Positions 26,227 to 34,497 of a stretch of 64,000 bases of DNA are shown one piece after another. The DNA lies in contig CP060234.1 in assembly GCA_023898685.1 (NCBI GenBank), forward strand, positions 1,550,001-1,614,000. The letters run 5' to 3'. A program made the translations under genes and the position numbers. Under the pieces are notes generated by a model. The model had not been told where the DNA came from. It searched no databases and saw nothing but the letters and a program-made list of their open reading frames with translations. Each line of letters opens with the position of its first letter. Positions within the stretch are counted from its first letter, which is position 1. This DNA comes from Phycisphaeraceae bacterium. GTDB lineage: Bacteria; Planctomycetota; Phycisphaerae; Phycisphaerales; UBA1924.

Positions 26227-27813
26227 TCATCCCGCCCCGTGTGTTGTCATCCCCGACTTCCCGACCACACACACGCCGAAGCTCAACCCAGACGCGATCG
26301 TCAGCTTCCACACGAACGCCAGGTCGAGCACCCAGAGCAGGGCGTCGCCCGGATCCGCCGCCCGCCTCGCGTCCAGATCGACCACGAATCCCCAGAACAT
26401 CGGCTGCATCAACCCCACCGCGATGAATCCCACGATCAAGGCCGCGATCGCCGAGGCCCCGTTGCCCCGCTTCGTGAACAGCGCCGTGAAGAAGACGCCG
26501 ATCAGCCCCGCGTACGCGAAGGTCATGACGGTCAACGCGAACGTCAGCAGCGTGCCCCCCTCGCCCGCGTGCCGGCCGTAGAGCCAGACGCACCCGCACG
26601 CGAACAGCCCCAGCACCACGCCCCACGCCGCCACCGCGACCCGCCCCGCCCGCACCAGCGCCGCCTCGCTCGCCCCGGGCCTCGCCCGCCTGTAGAAGTC
26701 GTTGATGAAGGTCGAGCTCATCGCGTTGATCGCGCTGTTCAGGCTCGACAGCCCCGCCGCGAACAGGCCCGCGAGCATCAGCCCGCTCAGCCCCGCCGGC
26801 ATCTCGTCCATGATGAACGCGAGGAACACCTGCCGGCTGTCGTCGGGCGGTCGCACGGCCTCGCCCGCGACCAGGTCGGGCCTCTGATAGAACAGGAAGA
26901 GCAGCAGCCCCACCACGAGGAAGAGCGCCACGCTCGGGATGCCGATCAGGATCCCCCCGATGATCGACCGCGCCCCCGCCTTCGCGTCCCGGCATGTCAG
27001 CAGGCGCTGGGCGAGATCCTGGTCGACGCCGTAGGAGCCGATGCCCATGATCGTGAACCCGATGAACGCGGCCGGGAGGCTGAACGCCGCGTGCGGATCG
27101 AGGCTCAGATCGAACAGCGTGAGCTTCGACGCGCCGCCCGCCCCGCCCGACGCGAGGGCGTCGATCGCCTCGCCAAAGCCCGCGTTCAGGCGGGAGGCGA
27201 TGACCACGATCGCCGCGATGCACGCCCCGAGCAGGATCGCCATCTGGATCACGTCCGACCAGATCACGCTCTCGACGCCCCCGACGAGCGTGTAGACGAC
27301 CCCCACCACCGACAGCACCGCGATCGCGACGACGAGATGACCCGGCGCGAGATCGCCGAACAGCACGAGGGAGGCGGGGATCGCCCCGATGTAGATCCGC
27401 GCCCCGCTCGCGAGGACCCGCCCGACCATGAACGCCAGGCTCGCCGCCCGACCCGCCGGCTCGCCCAGGCGCGTGTCGAGGTAGGCGTAGATCGTCTGCA
27501 CGCGGGCGCGGTAGAACGCCGGTACGAACACGAACGCGATGACGATCGCCGCGAGCACCATCCCGATGTTGGTCGAGAGATAAGTCAGGTCGCCCACGTA
27601 CGCCTGCTGCGGCACCCCGATGAAGCTCGCGGCCGACATCGACGTCGCGACGACCGACACCGCCGCCGCCCACGCGGGGACGCGCCCCCCGCCCCGGAAG
27701 TAGTCGTCCGTGGTCTTCTGGCTCCGCCGGTTGATCCACACCCCGCTTGCGGCGAGCAGGGCGAAGTAGAGCAGGATGACGCCCCAGTCGAGCGGGGCGA
27801 GCGAGCCGGGCAT
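26227..27813 (-). CDS. Sodium:solute symporter family (SSS) transporter
   Basis: 528 residues from an ATG at 27813; the frame extends upstream but MPGSLAPLDWGVILLYFALL is the usual SSS opening. The first helix is followed by the family hallmark RRSQKTTDDYFRGGGRVPAWAAAVSVVATSMSAASFIG, and about 13 hydrophobic helices follow, consistent with the LeuT fold. SSS transporters import sugars, sialic acid, amino acids or vitamins with sodium. It is paired with a ROK kinase and opposite murQ, so it could import an amino sugar. No Shine-Dalgarno sequence is evident at this start. Confidence 0.88.
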   Translation of the reverse strand: MPGSLAPLDWGVILLYFALLAASGVWINRRSQKTTDDYFRGGGRVPAWAAAVSVVATSMSAASFIGVPQQAYVGDLTYLSTNIGMVLAAIVIAFVFVPAFYRARVQTIYAYLDTRLGEPAGRAASLAFMVGRVLASGARIYIGAIPASLVLFGDLAPGHLVVAIAVLSVVGVVYTLVGGVESVIWSDVIQMAILLGACIAAIVVIASRLNAGFGEAIDALASGGAGGASKLTLFDLSLDPHAAFSLPAAFIGFTIMGIGSYGVDQDLAQRLLTCRDAKAGARSIIGGILIGIPSVALFLVVGLLLFLFYQRPDLVAGEAVRPPDDSRQVFLAFIMDEMPAGLSGLMLAGLFAAGLSSLNSAINAMSSTFINDFYRRARPGASEAALVRAGRVAVAAWGVVLGLFACGCVWLYGRHAGEGGTLLTFALTVMTFAYAGLIGVFFTALFTKRGNGASAIAALIVGFIAVGLMQPMFWGFVVDLDARRAADPGDALLWVLDLAFVWKLTIASGLSFGVCVVGKSGMTTHGAG

Positions 27814-27890
27814 GCGGGCAGGATAGAGGAACGGGAAGAGAGGGGGCCACGACCCATGATTCCCGACTTCCCGCGCTTCACGACGGCAAC

Positions 27891-27965
27891 AGCGAGCCAC
27901 GGGCGCAAGCCCGTGGAGGGTTTCTCCCTGAGGCGCTCCGCGGGCTCGCGCCCGCGGCTCGTCAT
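27891..27965. repeat. Paired-palindrome element, copy 1 (upstream of murQ)
   Basis: Two palindromes face each other. CCACGGGCGCAAGCCCGTGG lies at 27898-27917 and CCGCGGGCTCGCGCCCGCGG at 27938-27957. They are flanked by GAGC and GCTC so that the whole forms an inverted pair of about 75 bp. It fills the gap between the symporter and murQ, ending about 65 bp before murQ. The same layout occurs at 28963 and 30138. Confidence 0.8.
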
Positions 27966-28029
27966 TGCATCGGGACTTCGACGATCTGCCGGAGGTCGTT
28001 CAAGCAGCCCCGCCCCGCAACAATCCCCC

Positions 28030-28938
28030 ATGCCCCTCCCGCCCGACCGCTCCGCCATCCGCACCGAGCACCGCAACCCCCGCTCGGCCGATCTGCACAC
28101 CCTGGGCGTGCGCGCGTGCGTGGACCTGCTCAACACCGAGAACCGCGCCATCCTCGACGCGATGGACGCCGCCGCCGAGCCCCTCGCCGCGCTCATCGAG
28201 GCGGCGGAGCCCGGCTTCGCGCGGGGCGGTCGGCTGATCTACCTCGGCGCCGGCACCTCGGGCCGCCTGGGCGTGCTCGACGCCTCGGAGGCCCCGCCCA
28301 CGTTCCAGGTCGAGCACGGGCGCGTCGTGGGCGTGATCGCGGGGGGCGATGCGGCCCTCAAGCGCTCCAGCGAATCGAGAGAGGACGAGCCCGACGGCGC
28401 CCGCCCCGACCTCGACGCCCTCGCCCTCACCGCCGGCGACACGCTGGTGGGCCTCGCGGCCGGGGGGACCACGCCCTACGTGCTGGGCGGACTCGCGCTC
28501 GCGAAATCGGCGGAGCCCGGTCTGGTCACCGCCCTGATCTGCTGCACGCCGATCGAGAAGCCCGAGGGCGTCGACCACCTCATCGTCCTCGAGACGGGCC
28601 CCGAGGTGATCACCGGCTCGACCCGCCTCAAGGCGGGCACCGCGACCAAGCTCGCGATCAACACCATCTCGACCACGCTGATGGTGCGCACGGGGCGGGT
28701 CTACCGCAACCTCATGGTCGACCTCCGCGCGACCAACGACAAGCTGATGGACCGCGCCGCCCGCATCGTGGGCGAATTGACCGGGCTCGACCGCCCCGCG
28801 TCGTTCGCGCTGCTCGAGCGGGCCGATCGATCCGTCAAGCACGCGGTCATCATGCACCGCCTGAACGTGGGCCTTGACGAGGCGGCTAGGCTGCTTGTGG
28901 ATGCGGGCGGACGCCTTGAGCGGGTCATGGGGGATTGA
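28030..28938 (+). CDS. murQ: N-acetylmuramic acid 6-phosphate etherase MurQ
   Basis: 302 residues, the usual MurQ length (about 300). The SIS-domain phosphosugar motif YLGAGTSGRLGVLDASEAPPTF contains the catalytic glutamate equivalent (E87). GTTPYVLGGLA, STRLKAGTATKLAIN and RNLMVDLRATNDKL are further MurQ blocks. The enzyme cleaves the lactyl ether of MurNAc-6-phosphate to GlcNAc-6-phosphate and D-lactate in the cytoplasm, a peptidoglycan recycling step. It is divergent from a symporter-kinase pair and followed by a peptidoglycan amidase on the same strand. The gene is flanked on both sides by copies of one palindromic element. Confidence 0.95.
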   Translation: MPLPPDRSAIRTEHRNPRSADLHTLGVRACVDLLNTENRAILDAMDAAAEPLAALIEAAEPGFARGGRLIYLGAGTSGRLGVLDASEAPPTFQVEHGRVVGVIAGGDAALKRSSESREDEPDGARPDLDALALTAGDTLVGLAAGGTTPYVLGGLALAKSAEPGLVTALICCTPIEKPEGVDHLIVLETGPEVITGSTRLKAGTATKLAINTISTTLMVRTGRVYRNLMVDLRATNDKLMDRAARIVGELTGLDRPASFALLERADRSVKHAVIMHRLNVGLDEAARLLVDAGGRLERVMGD

Positions 28939-28962
28939 TCGTCTGCCGATCGCACGCTTCTG

Positions 28963-29036
28963 AACGAGCCGCGGGCGCGAGCCCGCGGAGCTCTGAGGGC
29001 TGATGCTCCACGGGCTCGCGCCCGTGGCTCGCTGGG
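28963..29036. repeat. Paired-palindrome element, copy 2 (downstream of murQ)
   Basis: CCGCGGGCGCGAGCCCGCGG lies at 28969-28988 and CCACGGGCTCGCGCCCGTGG at 29008-29027. They are again in inverted arrangement with GAGC and GCTC flanks and a short middle. The structure and order match copy 1, and together the two bracket murQ. It occupies almost all of the 118-bp gap before the amidase gene. Confidence 0.8.
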
Positions 29037-29056
29037 ACCCACCCTACCGTGCTCCC

Positions 29057-30088
29057 ATGCCGGGACCGTTGGACCATTGGAGCGCCCGCGACGCCTCGCT
29101 GGTCCGCGTCTGGGCCACGATTGCCACGCTCGCGCTCATTCTGGGCGCCGGCGCCACGTGCCGGACGCAGCCAGCTCCGGTCGGGAGGGTCGGCGTGGTG
29201 GAGCCCCGCACGGGCGACGAGATCATGATCGCGGGCCGGCTCGTCCACACGGGCGCCCCCGTCGTCCTCTGGTTCGACCCCGGGGGCTACGACGCCTACC
29301 GCGTCGAGAACCGCTTCGGCCCCACCGAGGAGTCAGGCTGGGAGATGATCAAGGACAAGATCGGCTCGCCCAACCGCTACGGCGTGCGCGATCCCGGACC
29401 GGCCTCTCCGGCCCGCGGCTGGACGCTCGAGGACGTGCGGCATCGCGTCGACCAGTTCGTCCTCCACTACGACGTCTGCGGCACGAGCCGGCAGTGCTTC
29501 AAGGTGCTGCACGACGAGCGGGGGCTGAGCGTCCACTTCCTGCTCGACGTCGACGGCACGATCTACCAGACACTCGATCTGAAGGACAAGGCCTGGCACG
29601 CGACGAAGGCGAACGACCGCTCGGTCGGCGTCGAGATCGCGAGCATCGGGGCCTACCCCTCGGTCGAGGGCTCGCCCCTCGCGGACTGGTACACGCGCGA
29701 CGGACAGGGCACGCGGATCACCTTTCCGACCTGGCTCGACGACCCGGGCGTGCGCACGCCCGGGTTCATCGCCCGACCCGCGTCAGCCGCGCCGATCGAG
29801 GGTGAGATCAACGGGCACAGCCTCGTGCAGTACGACTTCACGCCCCAGCAGTACGACTCGCTCACGAAACTCACGGCGGCTCTGTGCGCCGTGCTGCCCG
29901 AACTCCGTTGCGACTACCCCAGGGGCACGGACGGAAAGGTACTCGACCGCGTGATGACGCCCCCGGAGTTCGAGCACTACCGAGGCGTGCTGGGCCACTG
30001 GCACGTGCAGGACAACAAGATCGACCCGGGCCCCGCGATGGACTGGGACCGCGTGATCGACGGGGCGAGGTGGCTGCTTCGGGAGTAG
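29057..30088 (+). CDS. N-acetylmuramoyl-L-alanine amidase (Amidase_2 type), membrane-anchored or secreted
   Basis: 343 residues from the ATG at 29057. Residues about 15-35 (VWATIATLALILGAGATC) form a signal or lipobox-like segment. The amidase domain spans roughly 125-340: QFVLHYDVCGTS (first zinc histidine), a middle strand with HFLLDVDGTIYQTLD, WHATKANDRSVGVEI, and HVQDNKIDPGPAMDWDRV. The last block matches the AmpD-type end that supplies the second histidine and the aspartate. It should cut the amide between MurNAc and L-alanine in the cell envelope. Its position behind murQ supports a cell-wall recycling role. Confidence 0.88.
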   Translation: MPGPLDHWSARDASLVRVWATIATLALILGAGATCRTQPAPVGRVGVVEPRTGDEIMIAGRLVHTGAPVVLWFDPGGYDAYRVENRFGPTEESGWEMIKDKIGSPNRYGVRDPGPASPARGWTLEDVRHRVDQFVLHYDVCGTSRQCFKVLHDERGLSVHFLLDVDGTIYQTLDLKDKAWHATKANDRSVGVEIASIGAYPSVEGSPLADWYTRDGQGTRITFPTWLDDPGVRTPGFIARPASAAPIEGEINGHSLVQYDFTPQQYDSLTKLTAALCAVLPELRCDYPRGTDGKVLDRVMTPPEFEHYRGVLGHWHVQDNKIDPGPAMDWDRVIDGARWLLRE

Positions 30089-30137
30089 CGCAGTCTATCG
30101 TGCCTCCCAGTGCGAGTGATGGCGATCCCTTCTGGTC

Positions 30138-30218
30138 TGATCCGCGGGCGTGAGCACGCGGACACACTGTGCCCGTCGTGACGACCATTCCGCGTGCTCA
30201 TGCCCGCGGCTCGGATCA
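30138..30218. repeat. Paired-palindrome element, copy 3 (after amidase)
   Basis: TGATCCGCGGGCGTGAGCAC starts at 30138 and pairs with a matching arm ending GCCCGCGGCTCGGATCA at 30218. The half-palindromes read GGGCGTGAGCACGC rather than GGGCGCGAGCCCGC, so this is a variant of copies 1 and 2. It lies in the 147-bp gap between the convergent amidase and glycoside hydrolase genes. A lone half of the same type is seen at about 39813-39833. Confidence 0.7.
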
Positions 30219-30235
30219 TTCAGAGCGTTCTGTCT

Positions 30236-31507
30236 TCAACGCACCATGAACGGGATGTTCGCAGTCGCCGCACGGCCCGTGCCGTCGGTCACCGTCACGA
30301 ACAGGCGATAGGCCCCCTGCCTCGACGGCGTGCGGATCCTGGCGCTGGCCCCCTGCTCGAGGACGAGGTCCTTGAGCGATTCGGGCACCGCCTCGCGGTC
30401 GCCACCGACGTGGGCCGCGGTCGACTCGGGCGAGATCGACCAGGTATAGGTCAGTGCGTCGCCATCCGGGTCGGTTGCGTCGACGCTCGCCGCGAACTCG
30501 GTCGCCTCGTCAACCAGGTCGAGGGCCACCGGCGACGCGATCTTCCCGATCGCGGGCGCGTGCTGCGGCGGCTCGGCCCCCGACCAGACGCGCCACATCG
30601 AGTCGAGCGCGGGCGTTGTCTCCCCCGTCGGCAGGAACATGCCGTACCAGGTCGGCGTGACCTCCTGCTTCTGCCCCCACAGGAACACGTAGGAGCCCAG
30701 GCACGTCTCGGGGTGGGCCAGCACGCCGCGGCGATAGGCGTCCTCGTAGCTTTCGCCCTTCTCGGTGCTCGTGGGCTCGATCGGGGCCCCCCACGCGGCC
30801 TTTGGGACCTGCCAGTGCCCCGTCGCGCCGAACTCGGTGAGCAGGAACGGCCCGTCGTACCCCTGCTCGTGCAGGATCGCGGGGACTTCCGGGGCCTCCT
30901 TGTACGCGTTCACCCCCAGCAGGTCGACGTCCGGGCAGTGCCGCACGAACGCGGCGATCTTGTTGTCGATTGTCCCGGCGAGCACCGCCATCGTCGGATG
31001 GTTCGGGTCGATCTCCTTGACGATCTTCGCGAGGTTGTTGATCTCGGGGAAAACGAGATTCGGGTCGCTCTCGAGTTCGACCTCGTTGCCCACGCCCCAC
31101 ATCAGCAGGGCGGGGTGGTCCTTGTACTTGCGGACGACGTCGCGGACCATCTCCCGCTGCTTCTCGACCGCGTTCTTGTCGTGGTAGTTGAAGCCGTGGC
31201 GGGGGTGCTGGATCCAGATGCCCAGGGTGACGCTCACGCCGTGGGCCCGGGCGTCGTCGAGCACATCACCCGCATGGTCGGCGCCCCAGGTCCGGATCGA
31301 GTTGCCCCCGGCGGCCGTGAGGACATCGAGATGACCCTGGCCCCCCGCGCCCCTGACGAAATAGGGCTCGCCGTTGAGCGTCAGTTCGAATCGGTCGCCC
31401 GTGTCTCGGATTCTGACGATCGAGCCCGTGTCGGCCTGCCCGAGGGCTCGGACGGACGCGGCGAGAAGTGCGGTCAGCACCACCAGTTGGAGCCATGTGC
31501 GGGTCAT
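30236..31507 (-). CDS. Secreted glycoside hydrolase (GH2/GH5-type TIM barrel) with PKD-like end
   Basis: 423 residues from the ATG at 31507, which has GAGGT five bases upstream; an ATG at 31519 would add four residues. A signal peptide ends near ALGQA. The barrel carries FVRGAGGQGH, GGNSIRTWGAD, the acid/base motif LLMWGVGNEVE and the nucleophile motif PFLLTEFGATG, as in clan GH-A enzymes of families 2 and 5. Residues about 340-423 are a PKD/Ig-like domain (ATDPDGDALTYTWSI). It likely hydrolyses a beta-linked glycan outside the cell. It is divergent from a LacI-type regulator and may be controlled by it. The substrate is unknown. Confidence 0.86.
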   Translation of the reverse strand: MTRTWLQLVVLTALLAASVRALGQADTGSIVRIRDTGDRFELTLNGEPYFVRGAGGQGHLDVLTAAGGNSIRTWGADHAGDVLDDARAHGVSVTLGIWIQHPRHGFNYHDKNAVEKQREMVRDVVRKYKDHPALLMWGVGNEVELESDPNLVFPEINNLAKIVKEIDPNHPTMAVLAGTIDNKIAAFVRHCPDVDLLGVNAYKEAPEVPAILHEQGYDGPFLLTEFGATGHWQVPKAAWGAPIEPTSTEKGESYEDAYRRGVLAHPETCLGSYVFLWGQKQEVTPTWYGMFLPTGETTPALDSMWRVWSGAEPPQHAPAIGKIASPVALDLVDEATEFAASVDATDPDGDALTYTWSISPESTAAHVGGDREAVPESLKDLVLEQGASARIRTPSRQGAYRLFVTVTDGTGRAATANIPFMVR

Positions 31508-31558
31508 ATTGGACCTCATGCGAAGCGTGGCCCGGCATCATCGCCCGGCAAAACAAGC

Positions 31559-31569
31559 GTAACAGTTAC
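31559..31569. promoter_or_regulatory. Candidate operator, perfect palindrome GTAACAGTTAC
   Basis: An 11-base palindrome with five-base arms lies 52 bp upstream of the glycoside hydrolase start. It is in the gap shared with the divergent LacI gene. A near copy (nine of eleven bases) is at 31704-31714 on the other side of the gap. LacI proteins usually bind short palindromes near promoters, so an operator role is plausible. Confidence 0.5.
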
Positions 31570-31699
31570 TCGGTCGTCGCACAAGGCGTACAAAAACAGG
31601 TCTTTGATCGGTCGTGACGCGCGTCCAGTATGCCAACGCGGAACCCGAAAAGCTGACATCAGTGTGGAAATCCGGTGCGGCTTCAGATATGGTGAATGA

Positions 31700-31720
31700 G
31701 TTCGTAACTGTTTCACGAAC
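31700..31720. promoter_or_regulatory. Candidate LacI-family operator upstream of the regulator gene
   Basis: A 21-bp imperfect palindrome with arms GTTCGT and ACGAAC contains GTAACTGTTTC, matching the site at 31559 at nine of eleven positions. It ends 67 bp before the lacI-type start. Two similar sites 145 bp apart in one divergent intergenic region would suit autoregulation and looping. Confidence 0.5.
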
Positions 31721-31787
31721 ACAAGGAGACGCCCTTTGCCGACCAAAGCCAAAGCCCTGAGCAGCGCGCCGCGAGGGGGTGACTGAG

Positions 31788-32834
31788 ATGGCCTCGGTCC
31801 GCAAGATCGCCAAGGAGGTCGGGGTGTCGGTCGCGACCGTCTCGCGGGCGCTCAATGACCACCCCGAGGTGAACATCGAGACCAAGCAGAAGGTCATCGA
31901 TGTGGCCAACAGGCTGGGCTACGTCCCCGCGATGAGCCGCACACCCGCCAACGTGGTGGGGCTCGTCTACCCATCCGACCCGGTGCGCACCAGCTTCGGC
32001 GACTTCGAGTCGGCGATGCTCTCGGGCATTCTCCAGGGCATCAACGAGCAGAGCTTCGACGTCACGATCGTCAACCTCGCCCGCGACAAGCAGCCGGGCG
32101 AGAGCTACACGCGGTTCTTCCGCCGCAAGGGCGTCAGGGGCGTGATCCTTCGCGCCCTCGCCTCGGGCTCGCTGGCCGAGGAGATCGTCGCGGAGGGCTT
32201 TCCGTGCATCATCGTCGCGGATCGCAGCACCCAGGCGGGCGTGAACTACGTCTGCGGCGACTCGCGGCTCGACAGCGTGAAGGCGGTCGAGCACCTGATC
32301 TACCAGGGGCACAAGCGCATCGCGCTGGGCGCCCACACAGTGATGGACACCGACCACCGCGACCGCGAGGCGGGCTACCTCGAGGCGCTCGACAAGCACA
32401 ACATCGCCATCGACCGCGACCTCGTCGTCCCTCTGCCGTCGAGCCCCGAGGGCGGGTCGGAGACGATCGACCGCGTGCTGGGCCTTGACGACCCGGCGAC
32501 CGCGATCTACATCACCACGCCGCTCTCGACCATCGGCGCGCTGCACCGCTGCCTCGAATTGGGCGTGCACGTTCCCCAGGAGTTCTCGATCGTCGGGTTC
32601 GACGATTCCGACGTCCGCAAGCGGACGTTCCCGCCCTACACCGCGGTGTGCCAGAACGCCGAGCAGCTGGGGGTCGAGGCGGCCCGCTGGCTCACGCGCG
32701 CCCTCAACGGCAACGCGGTGGGTTCGTTCCAGGTCCGCCATCCGACGCGATTCGAGATCAACGGCTCGACGGGAATGCGGCCCAAGCATCCCATCCGGCT
32801 GCGACCCGACGGCATGGTGATCCGGGGAAGGTGA
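31788..32834 (+). CDS. LacI-family transcriptional regulator
   Basis: 348 residues from the ATG at 31788; a GTG nine bases earlier is also in frame. The N-terminus (SVRKIAKEVGVSVATVSRALNDHPEVN) is a textbook LacI helix-turn-helix with hinge (TKQKVIDVANRLGYVP). A periplasmic-binding-protein-like sugar sensor follows, with VVGLVYP, GVRGVILRAL, HKRIALG and FSIVGFDDSDV. It should repress or activate genes for carbohydrate use in response to a sugar. It is divergent from a secreted glycoside hydrolase and upstream of an ABC sugar importer, the natural candidate targets. Confidence 0.93.
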   Translation: MASVRKIAKEVGVSVATVSRALNDHPEVNIETKQKVIDVANRLGYVPAMSRTPANVVGLVYPSDPVRTSFGDFESAMLSGILQGINEQSFDVTIVNLARDKQPGESYTRFFRRKGVRGVILRALASGSLAEEIVAEGFPCIIVADRSTQAGVNYVCGDSRLDSVKAVEHLIYQGHKRIALGAHTVMDTDHRDREAGYLEALDKHNIAIDRDLVVPLPSSPEGGSETIDRVLGLDDPATAIYITTPLSTIGALHRCLELGVHVPQEFSIVGFDDSDVRKRTFPPYTAVCQNAEQLGVEAARWLTRALNGNAVGSFQVRHPTRFEINGSTGMRPKHPIRLRPDGMVIRGR

Positions 32835-32865
32835 GGGGTCGTTCGCCGTGAGCAGGCATCCGTTG

Positions 32866-32966
32866 TGGGTGCCATGATTCGCCGTCCCCGGCGCAGTCGT
32901 GCCATCGCACGAAGTGCGATGTTGCCCGGAGCACTGTTGCGCCGAAGACGGCGAGCAGTGGCACCC
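32866..32966. repeat. Dispersed ~100-bp repeat, copy A
   Basis: This stretch runs from GGGTGCCATGATTCGCCGTC through GTCGTGCCATCGC to GCCGAAGACGGCGAGCAGTGG. It closely matches 50710-50812 in order and spacing, with the middle more divergent. Its ends are inversely related (GGTGCCA and GTGGCACC; CGCCGTC and GACGGCG), so it can fold on itself. It lies in the 220-bp gap before the ABC importer genes. Confidence 0.75.
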
Positions 32967-33054
32967 CGAGAGACCCGCACGCCGGTTTTCCCCTGTTTCA
33001 GGCGCTTCAACGGCGCCCTGCTGATCGCCACACCCGTTACCATGCCTCTGAACG

Positions 33055-34497
33055 TTGGCGCACCCGGCGCCGCATCAGTTTCGACGGGGCCCCGCCTTGC
33101 GGCACTACTCACTCGGAGTCTGGATCGTCGTCGCCATCGCCGTGTTGTCGAGCGTCGGCGTCGCGGTGCGGGGAGGGCACAAGGCCGAGGGGCTGACAAT
33201 GTGGACCTTCGCCCGCCCCCACGCGGCGATGTACCGCCCCATCGTCGACGCGTGGAACGAGAACCATGACCCGGGCGTCGACCTCCAGCTGCTCAGCCTC
33301 GCCGCGGTCGAGCACCGCATGCTCGCGGGGTTCTACGCGGGCGTCGAGACGGCCGACCTGATCGAGGTCGAGCGATCGATCGCCGGCCGCGCCTTTACGG
33401 GTCCGCTCGAGGCCGTGGGTTTTACTGACCTCACCGACCGGATGCGCGAGGAGGGCCTGATCGACCGGATCAACCCGCCCTCGTTCGGGCCCTGGACCTC
33501 GCGGGGGCACATCTTCGGCATCCCGCACGACGTCCACCCGGTGCTGCTGGGCTACCGCACCGATCTGATCGAGGCCGCCGGCATCGATGTGACGTTGATC
33601 GAGACCTGGGACGACTTCAAGCGCGTGATGCGCCCGCTGATCGTCGACGCGGACGGCGACGGCGACGTGGACCGCTATCCCCTCGCCTACTGGCCCACCG
33701 ACCTCGACAAGGACGAGCTGCTGATCCTCCAGGCGGGCGGCGCCCTGTTCGACGCCGACGGGAGGGCGACGATCGACACCGCAACGAACGCGGCGATTCT
33801 CGCCGAGCTCGTGTCGTGGTGCGTCGGGCCCGACCGTATCGCGTGCGAGGCGCCCGATTTCACGCAGTCGGGCAACGACCTGAAGCGTCAGGGCTATGCG
33901 GCGTGCTACTTCTTCCCCGACTGGATGTGCGATGTGTGGAACAAGGAACTGCCCGAGCTGTCGGGCAAGCTCCGTCTCATGCCCCTGCCCGCGTGGGAGC
34001 CGGGCGGGCTGCGCACCAGCGTCTGGGGCGGCACGATGCTCGCGATCCCGAAGACCGCGAAGGACTTCGACGCGTGCTGGGAGTTTGCCAAGCACCTCTA
34101 CCTCTCCGACGAACTCGCCCGCACGCTCTACCGCGTGGGAGACATCATCACACCGATCACCGAGCACTGGGACGACCCCGTCTTCGACGAGCCAGACCCC
34201 TACTTCGGCGGGCAGGCCAAGGGGCGGCTCTACATCCAGATGGCTCCACACATCCCCGCGAGGTCGTCCTCGCCCTACAACCGCCGGGCGATCGAGCGCG
34301 TCTCTGACGCCGGGATGCGGCTTCTCGAGTACGCGAAGAGCGGCGAGGTCTATGACCCCGGGGCGCTCCAGCCGAAGGCCCTCGAATTGCTGCACGACGC
34401 TCAGGCCGAGGTCGAGCGGCAGATGGCGCGAACGGCCGTGTTCCGCGAGGGCGATTCGAGCAAGACGAGCCAGGACAACCCCGGGGGTGACGGCTGA
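33055..34497 (+). CDS. ABC sugar importer, extracellular solute-binding protein
   Basis: About 480 residues from a TTG at 33055. No ATG precedes the conserved part and no ribosome binding site is clear, so the exact start is unsure (another TTG at 33097). A hydrophobic segment (VWIVVAIAVLSSVGVAV) is an uncleaved anchor or signal. The body is a family 1-type binding protein: TMWTFARPHAAMYRPIVDAWNE, ADLIEVE, GIPHDVHPVLLGYRTDLIEAAGI, SVWGGTMLAIPKTAKD. It should capture an oligosaccharide in the periplasm and hand it to the two permeases. The stop overlaps the next start (TGATG). Confidence 0.87.
   Translation: MAHPAPHQFRRGPALRHYSLGVWIVVAIAVLSSVGVAVRGGHKAEGLTMWTFARPHAAMYRPIVDAWNENHDPGVDLQLLSLAAVEHRMLAGFYAGVETADLIEVERSIAGRAFTGPLEAVGFTDLTDRMREEGLIDRINPPSFGPWTSRGHIFGIPHDVHPVLLGYRTDLIEAAGIDVTLIETWDDFKRVMRPLIVDADGDGDVDRYPLAYWPTDLDKDELLILQAGGALFDADGRATIDTATNAAILAELVSWCVGPDRIACEAPDFTQSGNDLKRQGYAACYFFPDWMCDVWNKELPELSGKLRLMPLPAWEPGGLRTSVWGGTMLAIPKTAKDFDACWEFAKHLYLSDELARTLYRVGDIITPITEHWDDPVFDEPDPYFGGQAKGRLYIQMAPHIPARSSSPYNRRAIERVSDAGMRLLEYAKSGEVYDPGALQPKALELLHDAQAEVERQMARTAVFREGDSSKTSQDNPGGDG

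Noticed and set aside
25330..28029. Long N-terminal extension of murQ reading through the symporter and kinase region
   Set aside because: This part is R/P/H-rich and antisense to two well supported genes. MurQ has a full-length product from the ATG at 28030.
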